From Allomuricauda sp. (lineage in GTDB: Bacteria > Bacteroidota > Bacteroidia > Flavobacteriales > Flavobacteriaceae), in NCBI RefSeq assembly GCF_002699205.1, contig NZ_PABT01000046.1:88920-152919 (forward strand): 64,000 nucleotides of DNA, in the 5' to 3' direction. The notes under the pieces are model-generated. The model ran no database searches and was not told where the DNA came from. It saw nothing but the letters and a program-made list of their open reading frames with translations. The position numbers were made by a program, and so were the translations under genes. Of this stretch, positions 24,976 to 33,581 are shown piece after piece (within the stretch, counting starts at the first letter, position 1; the number at the start of each line of letters is the position of its first letter).

Positions 24976-25320
24976 ATGAAACTTATCCTAAGACTATTGT
25001 TGAATGCCTTGGCAGTTGTAATACTTTCTTACGCGCTGCCGGGAGTAGGAGTTGATTCAATGATGACCGCCATTATTGTTGCCATTGTGCTCAGCCTTCT
25101 AAATTTTTTGGTAAAACCCATATTGGTCATCCTAACATTGCCCATTACCATAGTAACCCTTGGACTCTTCCTTCTGGTAATCAATGCAATAATAATTCTC
25201 TTGACATCCAAACTCATTGACGGGTTCCATGTGACCAGTTTTTGGTGGGCCATAATTTTCAGCCTATTACTTTCATTTTTGCAGGCCATTTTGCAGTCTA
25301 TTTTGAAAGAAGACCAATAG
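24976..25320 (+). CDS. Small membrane protein of the phage-holin-like family IV (DUF360-type)
   Basis: 114 residues with four strongly hydrophobic segments (LLLNALAVVILSYALPGVGV, MTAIIVAIVLSLLNFLVKPI, ILTLPITIVTLGLFLLVINA, FWWAIIFSLLLSFLQAILQS) and the family motif NFLVKPILVILTLPITI. Databases call this group phage holin family or YvlD-like, but it is a common chromosomal inner-membrane protein with no phage link, and its function is unknown. No phage genes are near. It sits alone between the GDSL terminator and the tig promoter. Confidence 0.85.
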   Translation: MKLILRLLLNALAVVILSYALPGVGVDSMMTAIIVAIVLSLLNFLVKPILVILTLPITIVTLGLFLLVINAIIILLTSKLIDGFHVTSFWWAIIFSLLLSFLQAILQSILKEDQ

Positions 25321-25355
25321 AAATCATTTTATTTGAAAGTCAACGATTTAAAAAC

Positions 25356-25386
25356 TTGTCGACAACACAAAAAAGACTTATTTTTG
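25356..25386 (+). promoter_or_regulatory. Promoter of tig
   Basis: TTG (25356-25358), 20-bp spacer, TATTTTTG (25379-25386): a full-consensus Bacteroidota promoter 34 bases before the trigger factor ATG. Confidence 0.65.
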
Positions 25387-25420
25387 CATCCCATTTTTGA
25401 AAAGCAAATTTAGGTAGGAG

Positions 25421-26743
25421 ATGAATATAACCAAAGAGCAGATTGACGATCTTAATGCAGTTGTAAAAGTTGCTGTTAGCAAAGAAGACTATCAGGACAA
25501 AGTAGAAAAAATCCTGAAGGATTACAGAAAACAGGCCAACATACCCGGCTTTAGAAAAGGACAAGTTCCCATGGGACTTATCAAAAAGCAGTATGGCAAG
25601 GCTGTTTTGGTGGATGAAGTGAACAAATTGCTTCAAGACAATCTGAACAAATACCTTACAGAAGAAAAATTGGATGTTTTGGGCAATCCACTGCCCAAAC
25701 AACAGGACGATTTTGATTGGGACAAGGACACCCTCGATTTTGAATTTGAATTGGGGCTGGCACCAAGCTTCGAAGTCAACCTAAAGACAAAAAAAGCGGT
25801 AACGCACTATAAAATCGTGGCCGACAAGAAAATGGTCGACGAACAGGTGGAGCGCATTCAAAAACAGTACGGAAAATTGGTTTCCAAGACCGAAGTAGGC
25901 AAAACTGACGAGGTCACTGGGTTCTTCACCAATGAAGAAGAGGAAATCGACCACAAGGCAACCATTGAAATGGACAAGATCAAAAGCAAAAAAGCAATTG
26001 ATGCCTTGGTCGGGAAAAAGGTCGGTGACACCGTTACCCTTTCCACAAAAGGACTTTTTAAAGAAGACTACCTCCTATCAAGTGCTTTGGGAATCGCCCA
26101 GGACAAAGCAGACGGTTTAAAAGTTGATGTAAACTTCACCATTGAAGAAGTCAACCAACGTGAGCCAGCTGCCTTGAACCAAGAACTCTTTGATAAATTG
26201 TTCGGTGAAGGCAAGGTTACTTCGGAACAAGAACTTAAAGACAAAATCAAAGAAGATTCAGAAAAACAATTCGAACAACAATCCGATCAAAAATTGTTGA
26301 ACGATATCACTGAAAAATTGATAGAAGAGACCAAATTCGAACTTCCTGCCGAGTTTTTGAAAAAATGGATCCAAATCAGTGGGGAAAACCCACTTACAGA
26401 AGATGAGGCCAAAGAAGAATTCGAAAAATCGGAAAAAGGACTGCGTTATCAATTGATCGAAGGCAAGATCATTCAAGAAAACGAACTTCAAGTACAATTC
26501 GACGAACTGAAAGAATTTGCCAAAGGATTCATCAAGTCACAAATGGCACAATACGGCCATATGGACCCTAAAGATGAAGAGCTTGAAGGTATCGCCGCAA
26601 GGGTTATGAGCAATCAAGACGAGGTCAAAAGACTATCAGAACAGTTGATGAGCCAAAAACTTTTGAATCTATATAAAGAAAAGGCCAACCTTAAGGTTAA
26701 GGAAGTGTCTTATGAAGACTTCATCAAGGAAGCATACAGCTAA
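25421..26743 (+). CDS. tig: Trigger factor
   Basis: Ribosome-bound chaperone that meets nascent chains. 440 residues. The N-terminal ribosome-binding domain has the signature GFRKGQVPMGLIKKQYGKAV at about residues 45-64, followed by a central region of about 100 residues in the place of the FKBP-type isomerase domain and a long helical C-terminal domain (DKLFGEGKVTSEQELKDKIK to the end). The isomerase part is poorly conserved, which is common in Bacteroidota, so prolyl isomerase activity is doubtful. It stands directly before clpP and clpX, the classical order. Confidence 0.93.
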   Translation: MNITKEQIDDLNAVVKVAVSKEDYQDKVEKILKDYRKQANIPGFRKGQVPMGLIKKQYGKAVLVDEVNKLLQDNLNKYLTEEKLDVLGNPLPKQQDDFDWDKDTLDFEFELGLAPSFEVNLKTKKAVTHYKIVADKKMVDEQVERIQKQYGKLVSKTEVGKTDEVTGFFTNEEEEIDHKATIEMDKIKSKKAIDALVGKKVGDTVTLSTKGLFKEDYLLSSALGIAQDKADGLKVDVNFTIEEVNQREPAALNQELFDKLFGEGKVTSEQELKDKIKEDSEKQFEQQSDQKLLNDITEKLIEETKFELPAEFLKKWIQISGENPLTEDEAKEEFEKSEKGLRYQLIEGKIIQENELQVQFDELKEFAKGFIKSQMAQYGHMDPKDEELEGIAARVMSNQDEVKRLSEQLMSQKLLNLYKEKANLKVKEVSYEDFIKEAYS

Positions 26744-26775
26744 GGCTTCGCTAAAAGAAAATTAAGTATCTTTAC

Positions 26776-26803
26776 GGTGCCGAAAAGCAAATTTTTCGGC
26801 ACC
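26776..26803 (+). terminator. Terminator after tig
   Basis: An 11-bp perfect stem (GGTGCCGAAAA with TTTTCGGCACC), six-base loop and a nine-base T tract. It separates tig from clpP, which therefore probably has its own promoter. Confidence 0.9.
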
Positions 26804-26833
26804 TTTTTTTTAAGATAAATCGAGTCAAATCCT

Positions 26834-27511
26834 ATGGATTACGGAAAAGAATTTCAGAAATACGCTACAAAGCACCATGGCATAAACAGCATGTACTATG
26901 ATAAGATCATGAGTACCATGTACCCTATGAACATGACCCCAAATATCATTGAAGAAAGGCAATTGAACGCAGTTGCCATGGATGTTTTCTCCAGATTGAT
27001 GATGGACAGGATAATTTTTATGGGGACCGGAATCAACGATCAAGTAGCAAATATTGTACAGGCACAGTTGCTTTTCTTGGAAAGTGCTGATGCGTCCAAG
27101 GACATCCAAATATATATCAACTCCCCTGGCGGAAGTGTTTATGCCGGTCTGGGCATCTACGACACCATGCAGTTCATAAAACCGGACGTGGCCACCATTT
27201 GTACCGGAATTGCGGCTTCCATGGCGGCCGTGCTGCTCTGTGCAGGACACAAGGGCAAGCGTAGTGGACTGCCCCATTCCAGGGTAATGATCCACCAACC
27301 ACTATCGGGGGCGCAGGGACAGGCGAGCGACATCGAAATTGCCGCACAAGAAGTACTCAAAATCAAAGATGAGCTGTACGAGATCATTTCCAAACACTCT
27401 GGGCAAACCTTTGAAAAGGTATACGAAGACAGTGATCGGGATTTTTGGATGAGGGCACCGGAAGCCAAAGAGTACGGAATGATTGATGAAGTTTTAGTGA
27501 GAGAAAAATAA
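26834..27511 (+). CDS. clpP: ATP-dependent Clp protease proteolytic subunit
   Basis: Serine protease that forms the tetradecameric barrel fed by ClpX. 225 residues, with an N-terminal extension of about 25 residues compared with E. coli that may be a propeptide. The triad is intact: Ser129 (CTGIAASMAAVLL), His154 (SRVMIHQPLSG) and Asp near residue 203 (DSDRDFWM). SPGGSVYAGLGIYDTM is the substrate-groove region. It is separated from clpX by 88 bp with no clear terminator, so the two are likely cotranscribed. Confidence 0.97.
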   Translation: MDYGKEFQKYATKHHGINSMYYDKIMSTMYPMNMTPNIIEERQLNAVAMDVFSRLMMDRIIFMGTGINDQVANIVQAQLLFLESADASKDIQIYINSPGGSVYAGLGIYDTMQFIKPDVATICTGIAASMAAVLLCAGHKGKRSGLPHSRVMIHQPLSGAQGQASDIEIAAQEVLKIKDELYEIISKHSGQTFEKVYEDSDRDFWMRAPEAKEYGMIDEVLVREK

Positions 27512-27599
27512 AAAACTCTCCAATTGTTTAAAAAACAACCATTTAACGTAGAACATATCTGTTTTTTTTACGTTATTGAAGGTTGAAGATTAAAATAAT

Positions 27600-28835
27600 A
27601 TGGCAAAGGAAAATTTGGAATGTTCTTTTTGTGGTAGAAAAAAGCCGGAAACCAATTTATTGATCGCCGGTTTGGATGCACATATCTGCGATAGATGCAT
27701 AGAACAGGCCCATAGTATTGTAGCCGAAGAGTCCAAACAGACCAAAACTCAAGACTTATCTTCAGAACTGGTCTTAAAAAAACCCATGGAAATCCATGAT
27801 TTCCTGGACACTTTTGTAATTGGACAGGAACGGACGAAAAAAGTGATGTCCGTAGCGGTATACAACCACTATAAAAGATTGTTGCAGCCCAAAGGCAAAG
27901 ACGAGGATATCGAAATCCAAAAGAGCAATATAATCATGGTCGGGGAAACCGGTACAGGTAAAACACTGATTGCCAAGACCATCGCCAAAATGCTGAATGT
28001 ACCCCTCGCCATTGTGGACGCTACTGTTTTAACAGAGGCCGGGTATGTTGGTGAAGATGTAGAGAGTATTTTGACCCGTTTGTTGCAAGCTGCCGACTAC
28101 AATCTGGAAAAAGCGGAGCGCGGGATTGTTTTTATCGATGAAATTGACAAAATAGCACGTAAAAGCGATAACCCTTCCATAACCCGAGATGTTTCCGGGG
28201 AAGGGGTCCAACAAGGGCTCTTGAAACTATTGGAAGGAACCACGGTCAATGTTCCACCCAAAGGTGGGCGTAAGCACCCAGATCAAAAATTTATAGAGGT
28301 CAATACTGAAAATATCCTTTTTGTGGCCGGTGGTGCTTTTGATGGTATTGAACGTATCATAACCAAACGCTTGAACATGCAAGCAGTAGGTTACAGTGCT
28401 TCAAAAGCTGAGGAAAACCTAGATCAGGAAAATATACTTCAATATATAATTCCAAAAGACCTGAAGGAGTTTGGACTTATTCCGGAAATAATAGGAAGAC
28501 TTCCAGTTCTTACCCACATGAATCCTTTGGACTCAAAAACGCTAAGGGCCATTTTAACGGAACCAAAAAATGCCATCATAAAACAGTACGAAAAACTGTT
28601 TGCCATGGATGACATTAAATTCACCATTACCGATCAGGCACTGGATTACATTGTGGAAAAAGCAGTGGAATATAAGCTTGGTGCCAGAGGGCTTCGTTCG
28701 TTATGTGAGGCCGTTTTCACCGATGCCATGTTCACATTGCCTAGCAGTGATGAGACCGAGTTCAAGGTCACCAAGGATTACGCCGAGAAAAAATTATCGT
28801 ACGAAACGGTCAAAAAACTAAAAGCGGTCTCTTAG
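27600..28835 (+). CDS. clpX: ATP-dependent Clp protease ATP-binding subunit ClpX
   Basis: AAA+ unfoldase that delivers substrates to ClpP. 411 residues: N-terminal zinc domain with C8, C11, C30 and C33; Walker A GETGTGKT near residue 115; [10 protein letters not shown] pore region; Walker [12 protein letters not shown]; sensor region [12 protein letters not shown]; and the C-terminal small domain. The ClpP-docking tripeptide, normally Ile/Leu/Val-Gly-Phe, reads VGY here (QAVGYSA). The stop codon lies within the terminator hairpin loop and overlaps the stop of the opposite-strand gene by two bases. Confidence 0.97.
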   Translation: MAKENLECSFCGRKKPETNLLIAGLDAHICDRCIEQAHSIVAEESKQTKTQDLSSELVLKKPMEIHDFLDTFVIGQERTKKVMSVAVYNHYKRLLQPKGKDEDIEIQKSNIIMVGETGTGKTLIAKTIAKMLNVPLAIVDATVLTEAGYVGEDVESILTRLLQAADYNLEKAERGIVFIDEIDKIARKSDNPSITRDVSGEGVQQGLLKLLEGTTVNVPPKGGRKHPDQKFIEVNTENILFVAGGAFDGIERIITKRLNMQAVGYSASKAEENLDQENILQYIIPKDLKEFGLIPEIIGRLPVLTHMNPLDSKTLRAILTEPKNAIIKQYEKLFAMDDIKFTITDQALDYIVEKAVEYKLGARGLRSLCEAVFTDAMFTLPSSDETEFKVTKDYAEKKLSYETVKKLKAVS

Positions 28836-28843
28836 ACCGCTTT
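28821..28843 (+). terminator. Terminator overlapping the clpX stop codon
   Basis: AAAGCGGTC pairs with GACCGCTTT around the loop TCTTA, followed by T's to 28847. The clpX TAG is at 28833-28835, at the loop and the first stem base. The last clpX codons therefore form the left arm. Confidence 0.85.
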
Positions 28844-29371
28844 TTTTGTGATATTCTCCAGCAGTTCCAGACTGATCTCTGAAATTATTTTTTCGTCAGA
28901 ATAGAGCGTATGTCCAAAATTGGGAACAATTTTAATATTTGCCCCAACCCTTTCGGCCCATTTTAAACTTGGTTTGGATGTATCGCACTCACCATAGATT
29001 AATTTTACATCGGCATTTGGCACTTGTTCTTCCATTTCAATTCCAATAGCCGAAATTGCCGTTATCGATTTGGCGGGCAAACCCTTTAACGATGCTTTAT
29101 AGGTAACCGTTGCACCTGTTCCAAATGACAAATAATGTGCTGGTTCCACTTCTTTTTTAAGCAAATTGGAAACAGCCCTATCTATTCCTTTTTCATCAAA
29201 GGCCTTGTCTATATTTTCTTCTGATGAAATGGAGACATCTACATTCCCCAATTGCTGGCAATCGTGAAAGACAATATCATAGTACTGCTGAAGATAGCCA
29301 AAGTATGAGGCTATCCATAATCCTTTTTTTGCTCCCCACTTATCTGAAATTACAATAAGTTTTTCTGACAT
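28832..29371 (-). CDS. Uncharacterised protein, alpha/beta-hydrolase-like
   Basis: 179 residues from the ATG of [20 protein letters not shown]; an in-frame GTG/other start further up would add 22 unlike residues. The layout suggests a small alpha/beta hydrolase fold: N-terminal strand LIVISDKWG, a central [20 protein letters not shown] where a nucleophile elbow would be (GTGAT, lacking the usual Ser), [16 protein letters not shown] as the acid region and [13 protein letters not shown] with a plausible His. Without the Ser a catalytic role is doubtful. I do not recognise the family. It converges on clpX with overlapping stops and has a LacI-type palindrome about 120 bp upstream. Confidence 0.65.
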   Translation of the reverse strand: MSEKLIVISDKWGAKKGLWIASYFGYLQQYYDIVFHDCQQLGNVDVSISSEENIDKAFDEKGIDRAVSNLLKKEVEPAHYLSFGTGATVTYKASLKGLPAKSITAISAIGIEMEEQVPNADVKLIYGECDTSKPSLKWAERVGANIKIVPNFGHTLYSDEKIISEISLELLENITKKAV

Positions 29372-29491
29372 GATGTTAATGGTTTTCGTGTTTAATTTAG
29401 GAATTGCTCCGGGGGGAATTTCATCATTTAACGTCACAAATCCATTTTTATTTGTTCAAAACAAATGTTTTTACGACGAAAGGCCTTAACC

Positions 29492-29509
29492 TACGAAAAC
29501 GTTTTCGTA
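29492..29509. promoter_or_regulatory. 18-bp palindrome resembling a LacI-family operator
   Basis: TACGAAAACGTTTTCGTA is a perfect palindrome with a central CG step and the AAAACGTTTT core typical of LacI/GalR-family sites. It lies 121 bp before the start of the hydrolase-like gene (minus strand) and 40 bp past the GH3 stop. A second weaker inverted repeat, ATTTGTT ... AACAAAT, is at about 29449-29465. No LacI-family gene is in the window. Confidence 0.5.
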
Positions 29510-29548
29510 AATCATTATAAAAGTTATAAAATCTAAAAAAGGGACCTC

Positions 29549-31060
29549 TTAACCATTCATTCTAAGCAACTCCTCAATGCAATCCCTCTCATTGGAAAGT
29601 CTAGGGATCTTATGTTGCCCCCCCAATTTGTTCTTGGATTTAAGCCAGTCATGGAATAAGTTTTTACGGGCAATATGCACTTTTGGCATCTTCAAGGTAA
29701 TATTATTGTACCGCTTGGCTTCATAATCGGAGTTAAGGGACTTAAGGGCATTATCCAACACTTCCGTAAAGTATGCCATATCTTCCGGTGGTTTTCTAAA
29801 TTCTATGATCCATTCGTGGGCACCTTTCTCTTTGTCGGTCATAAAAATCGGTGCAGCGGTATAATCCATAATTTCCGCATCGGTTTTCTCGCAAATCTGC
29901 TTTAGTGCCTGCTCTGCATTTTCAATGATCAGTTCCTCACCAAAAACATTGATATGGTGTTTGGTTCGCCCCGTAATTTTGATACGATATGGATTTTTGG
30001 AGGTGAATCGGATGGTATCGCCAATTTTATAGCGCCACAGTCCGGCATTTGTAGTGATCACCAACGCATAATTGACTCCTAGCTCCACTTCCCAAAGTGG
30101 AATGGCCCGATCTCCCTCCCCATTTGAATCAATAGGGATAAATTCATAAAAAATGCCATAATCCAGCATCAACAAAAGTTCATCAGAATTGTTTTGGTCT
30201 TGGATGGCGAAGAACCCTTCCGAGGCATTATAAGTTTCGTAATAATTGAATTTTTTCCTGGGCAGGAGTTTTTCATATTGATTTTTATAAGGTGTAAAAC
30301 TCACCCCTCCATGAAAATAGACCTCCAGATTTTCCCACACCTCGAACAAATGGGTTTTTCCTGTTTTTTCCAATACTTGGTTCAGCAACACCAACATCCA
30401 GGAAGGCACCCCTGCCAAACTGGTCACGTTCTCCCGTATGCTCTCTTGGATGATGGCTTCCAATTTGGACTCCCATTCCGTCATCAAGGAAACTTTATTG
30501 CTTGGTGTGCTGCTGTATTCGGCCCAAAGCGGCATATTATCAATCAAAATGGCGGAAAGGTCGCCAAAAAAAGTCCCATTATCCTCGTATAGCTCCTTAC
30601 TTCCGCCCAAACGCAGCCCCTTCCCGGTAAAAAGCTGGGAGTTTTCGTTGTTGTTCAGATATAGGCACAACAGGTCCTTACTTGATTTATAGTGGCAATC
30701 TTCCAAAGCTTCCGTACTGACCGGGATAAATTTACTCTTGGCATTGGTGGTACCACTGCTCTTTGCGAACCATTTTATCGCAGTTGGCCAGAACAGATTT
30801 TGTTCACCCCTTCTAGTGCGTTCAATAAGAGGGGCGATATCTTCATAGGTTACGATGGGCACTCGGTTTCTAAACTCATCATACTTGGGCGAATCTTGAA
30901 AACCATATTGTTTTCCAACCATGGTGTCTTTGGAAAAATCCAAAAGTTGGTGCAAAACCTCATCCTGTACATCCAAAGGATACTTTAAAAAAAGTTCTAT
31001 TTGGTGGTAGCGCTTACGTAATAACCAAGAAGCGATGGAGTTGAATATTGTTATTGGCAT
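29549..31060 (-). CDS. GH3 family acyl-acid-amido synthetase-like protein
   Basis: 503 residues of the GH3 family, the ANL-type adenylating enzymes first known from plants, where they join auxin or jasmonate to amino acids. Visible: KWFAKSSGTTNAKSKFIPVS (ATP/phosphate loop), YYETYNASEGFFAIQD (AMP motif) and LVITTNAGLWRYKIGDTIRF (hinge motif). GH3 proteins occur across Bacteroidota, usually as single genes of unknown substrate. I start at the ATG of MPITIFNSIASWLL. It diverges from DUF2797 by 98 bp. Amide-bond formation is inferred from the family. Confidence 0.88.
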   Translation of the reverse strand: MPITIFNSIASWLLRKRYHQIELFLKYPLDVQDEVLHQLLDFSKDTMVGKQYGFQDSPKYDEFRNRVPIVTYEDIAPLIERTRRGEQNLFWPTAIKWFAKSSGTTNAKSKFIPVSTEALEDCHYKSSKDLLCLYLNNNENSQLFTGKGLRLGGSKELYEDNGTFFGDLSAILIDNMPLWAEYSSTPSNKVSLMTEWESKLEAIIQESIRENVTSLAGVPSWMLVLLNQVLEKTGKTHLFEVWENLEVYFHGGVSFTPYKNQYEKLLPRKKFNYYETYNASEGFFAIQDQNNSDELLLMLDYGIFYEFIPIDSNGEGDRAIPLWEVELGVNYALVITTNAGLWRYKIGDTIRFTSKNPYRIKITGRTKHHINVFGEELIIENAEQALKQICEKTDAEIMDYTAAPIFMTDKEKGAHEWIIEFRKPPEDMAYFTEVLDNALKSLNSDYEAKRYNNITLKMPKVHIARKNLFHDWLKSKNKLGGQHKIPRLSNERDCIEELLRMNG

Positions 31061-31158
31061 TTTAGGTATCTTTAACCAAAGAAACTTAGGTTGGTACAAC
31101 TGCTAAATTAGCTTTTCTGGCCCTCATTTTCAAATAAGATAAACACATTCATTTCAAT

Positions 31159-31953
31159 ATGCTATACGAAGGAGTCCTGAGAAAAATGCAAACGGAAATA
31201 GGTAATCCCATTCAATATTATTTGGTTTTTGAAAACGATTTCATCAACATGAACCAAGGTCTGAACAAAGAACTTCAGATAGATTTCATCAAATATCAAT
31301 GTCTGAACTGTGGAGAGGACAAACCTATATATAGACAGGGATTTTGTAAGTCGTGCTTTTTTGAAACACCCCGTGCGGGCGATTGGATAATGAGACCGGA
31401 ATTGAGCACTGCCCATTTGGGCAAGGAAGACCGTGACCTTGAGTTTGAAAAAAAAATGCAGTTACAGCCACATATCGTTTATTTGGCGAATTCCAGTGAC
31501 ATAAAGGTCGGTGTTACCCGAAAATCCCAAATTCCCACACGATGGATCGACCAAGGTGCCCACGAAGCCATTGAAATCGTGGAAGTTCCCAACCGCTATT
31601 TGGCCGGCATTACGGAAGTTGCCCTAAAAGAGCATGTGAGCGACAAGACAAGTTGGAGAAAAATGTTGCAAAATGATATCCAAGACGTGGATTTGGTGGA
31701 ATGGCGGAACAAATTAAAGGCCAGTATTCCGGACGAGGTCATAGACTATTATTTGGATGACAAAGAAGAAACCCATTTGGAATTTCCCGTTTTAAAATAT
31801 CCTGAAAAGGTAAAAAGTCTCAACTTGGACAAAACACCAAGTTATAAGGGCATTCTCAAAGGAATTAAAGGGCAGTACCTTATTTTTGAGGACAATACAG
31901 TTTTCAATGTCAGGGGAAGCGAAGGATATTATGTAGGTATCAATTTCAGTTGA
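31159..31953 (+). CDS. DUF2797 family protein with zinc-ribbon-like cysteines
   Basis: 264 residues. A four-Cys cluster (QCLNCGEDKPIYRQGFCKSC, about residues 51-70) should bind zinc. It is followed by a conserved LSTAHLGKEDRDLEFEKKMQ segment and a GIY-YIG-like core (HIVYLANSSDIKVGVTRKSQ then IPTRWIDQGA). DUF2797 proteins are widespread in bacteria and resemble GIY-YIG nucleases, but no activity is established. The next gene, an amino-acid permease, begins 24 bp after the stop, so the two may be cotranscribed without an evident functional link. Confidence 0.85.
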   Translation: MLYEGVLRKMQTEIGNPIQYYLVFENDFINMNQGLNKELQIDFIKYQCLNCGEDKPIYRQGFCKSCFFETPRAGDWIMRPELSTAHLGKEDRDLEFEKKMQLQPHIVYLANSSDIKVGVTRKSQIPTRWIDQGAHEAIEIVEVPNRYLAGITEVALKEHVSDKTSWRKMLQNDIQDVDLVEWRNKLKASIPDEVIDYYLDDKEETHLEFPVLKYPEKVKSLNLDKTPSYKGILKGIKGQYLIFEDNTVFNVRGSEGYYVGINFS

Positions 31954-31977
31954 TCTAGCAACCGGACAAAACAAGCC

Positions 31978-33264
31978 ATGAGCAAAAAAATCAGACTCAC
32001 TGAAGCAATCTCCATTGGGATCGGTGGTATGGTGGGTGGTGGTATTTTTGCAGTTTTGGGTTTGGCCGTAGCTTTTTCAAAAGGAGGCACGCCCATAGCG
32101 TTTCTTTTCGCGGGCATATTGGCTTTATTAACCTCATATAGCTATGTAAAGCTTTCAAACACCTACCCAGACAGGGGCGGCACCGTAAAGTTCATAAACC
32201 AAGGGTTTGGTAAAACTATTTTTAGCGGAGGCATCAACAATCTGTTATGGGTCAGTTATGTCATCATGTTGTCCTTGTACGCTTCTGCATTTGGTTCCTA
32301 CGCTCCAAACTTGCTCCCCTTCACAGGTAGTGAACTGGATTTTCACATTTATGCAAGTGCGATTATCATTTTGGCATCCATTATCAATTATTACAACATA
32401 AAGGTGGTAGGAATGATAGAATCCTATGCCGTGGTCATAAAACTAGCCATCCTATTGGCATTTATATGTGTTGGCCTATATGGCTTGATGGGCAACCCAA
32501 ATTTGGAACAATTGTCCCCCGAAAACTGGGAAGCGCCCTTACAACTTTTGACCGGGGGAATGGTCATATTTGTTGCTTATGAAGGTTTTGAATTGATTGC
32601 CAACTCTGCTCCCGATATTAAAAACCCGGAGAAGAATATTCCAAGGGCTTACTACATTTCCATTATTTTTGTGATCTTATTGTACATCATCATCGCAGTA
32701 GTAACTGTTGGATCTCTCCCATTTGAACAAATTAAAACTGCCGAAGACTATGTGCTGGCCGAAGCTGCCAAACCCATGCTCGGTCAAACTGGGTTCACCA
32801 TAATTACCATTGCAGCCCTTATTTCAACTTTTTCTGCCATAAATGCATCACTGTACGGAGGAAGCCGTGTCAGTTATGAAATTGCCGAAGATGACGAACT
32901 TCCCCACCAATTTACCTATAAGTTATGGAACCAGCCGATCGGTCTGTTGGTTACGGCCATCCTGACCCTCACCTTGACCAACACCTTAAAGCTGGAAAGT
33001 ATCTCCACTGCGGGCAGCGTAGGTTTCCTGTTTATTTTCGCCATGGTCAATTACGTAGGCTACAGGTTATCCAAAGAGACCAAAAGTGTCAAAACAATAC
33101 CAATAATCGGGTTCATACTGTGTACCATTGCTACGATTGTCTTGCTAAAGCAACAATTTAAAAGTAACAGGATGGGGGTCATTGTAGCCATTTCTATCAT
33201 GGTCGCCTGCTTTTTGATCGAATATATTTATAAATGGACCGAAAGAAAGAATAGTAAAAAATAG
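31978..33264 (+). CDS. APC-family amino acid permease
   Basis: 428 residues with about 12 membrane helices. The N-terminal substrate motif is well kept: TEAISIGIGGMVGGGIFAVL, the glycine-rich broken helix 1 of APC transporters. Helix 6 is within GGMVIFVAYEGFELIANSAP, and FSAINASLYGGSRVSYEIAE follows in the conserved cytoplasmic loop. Length and layout match small amino-acid/polyamine antiporters of the inner membrane. Substrate unknown. The downstream region carries a dead second permease (YfcC type). Confidence 0.9.
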   Translation: MSKKIRLTEAISIGIGGMVGGGIFAVLGLAVAFSKGGTPIAFLFAGILALLTSYSYVKLSNTYPDRGGTVKFINQGFGKTIFSGGINNLLWVSYVIMLSLYASAFGSYAPNLLPFTGSELDFHIYASAIIILASIINYYNIKVVGMIESYAVVIKLAILLAFICVGLYGLMGNPNLEQLSPENWEAPLQLLTGGMVIFVAYEGFELIANSAPDIKNPEKNIPRAYYISIIFVILLYIIIAVVTVGSLPFEQIKTAEDYVLAEAAKPMLGQTGFTIITIAALISTFSAINASLYGGSRVSYEIAEDDELPHQFTYKLWNQPIGLLVTAILTLTLTNTLKLESISTAGSVGFLFIFAMVNYVGYRLSKETKSVKTIPIIGFILCTIATIVLLKQQFKSNRMGVIVAISIMVACFLIEYIYKWTERKNSKK

Positions 33265-33357
33265 CTTCCATTCCACTGTCTTACGGCTACAACCCAATAA
33301 TTTTTTTTCAAGAGGTTATGCACTTTTATCGCCACCAAACTTCTAAAACCAACCTAA

Positions 33358-33538
33358 ATGAAAAAATTCCCGAATGCCTTTGTGATTTTAATCGGAGTCA
33401 TTCTCTTTTACATGGATACTTGCCATTGCAAACATACCCTATAACAAATGGCTCAGATTTGTATTAAAACCAACGTTGTTGATGCTATTGGTCGGAGCTC
33501 TTACTATAATGGCAGCAGTTACCATTGGTTACAATTAG
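33358..33538 (+). pseudogene. YfcC-type permease relic, ends joined by internal deletion
   Basis: The region encodes the two ends of a permease of about 450-500 residues with the middle gone. The first frame gives MKKFPNAFVILIGVILFYMD, the typical beginning and first helix of YfcC/arginine-antiporter-like proteins, and stops within nine residues. In another frame, from about 33424, it reads LAIANIPYNKWLRFVLKPTL and then LLMLLVGALTIMAAVTIGYN to TAG at 33538, matching the usual C-terminus. A deletion of well over 1 kb therefore fused the ends out of frame. Assignment rests on family memory. Confidence 0.65.
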
Positions 33539-33581
33539 TCGGTGACTTTTTGTAGATTAGACAAACCTATCCTGCCGAACC

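Noticed and set aside
24976..25320. Prophage remnant, suggested by the holin-like family name
   Set aside because: The family is a common chromosomal membrane protein; no phage structural, lysis or integrase gene is near.
29549..31060. Recent transfer of a plant GH3 gene
   Set aside because: GH3 homologues are widespread in Bacteroidota, and composition is like that of neighbours.
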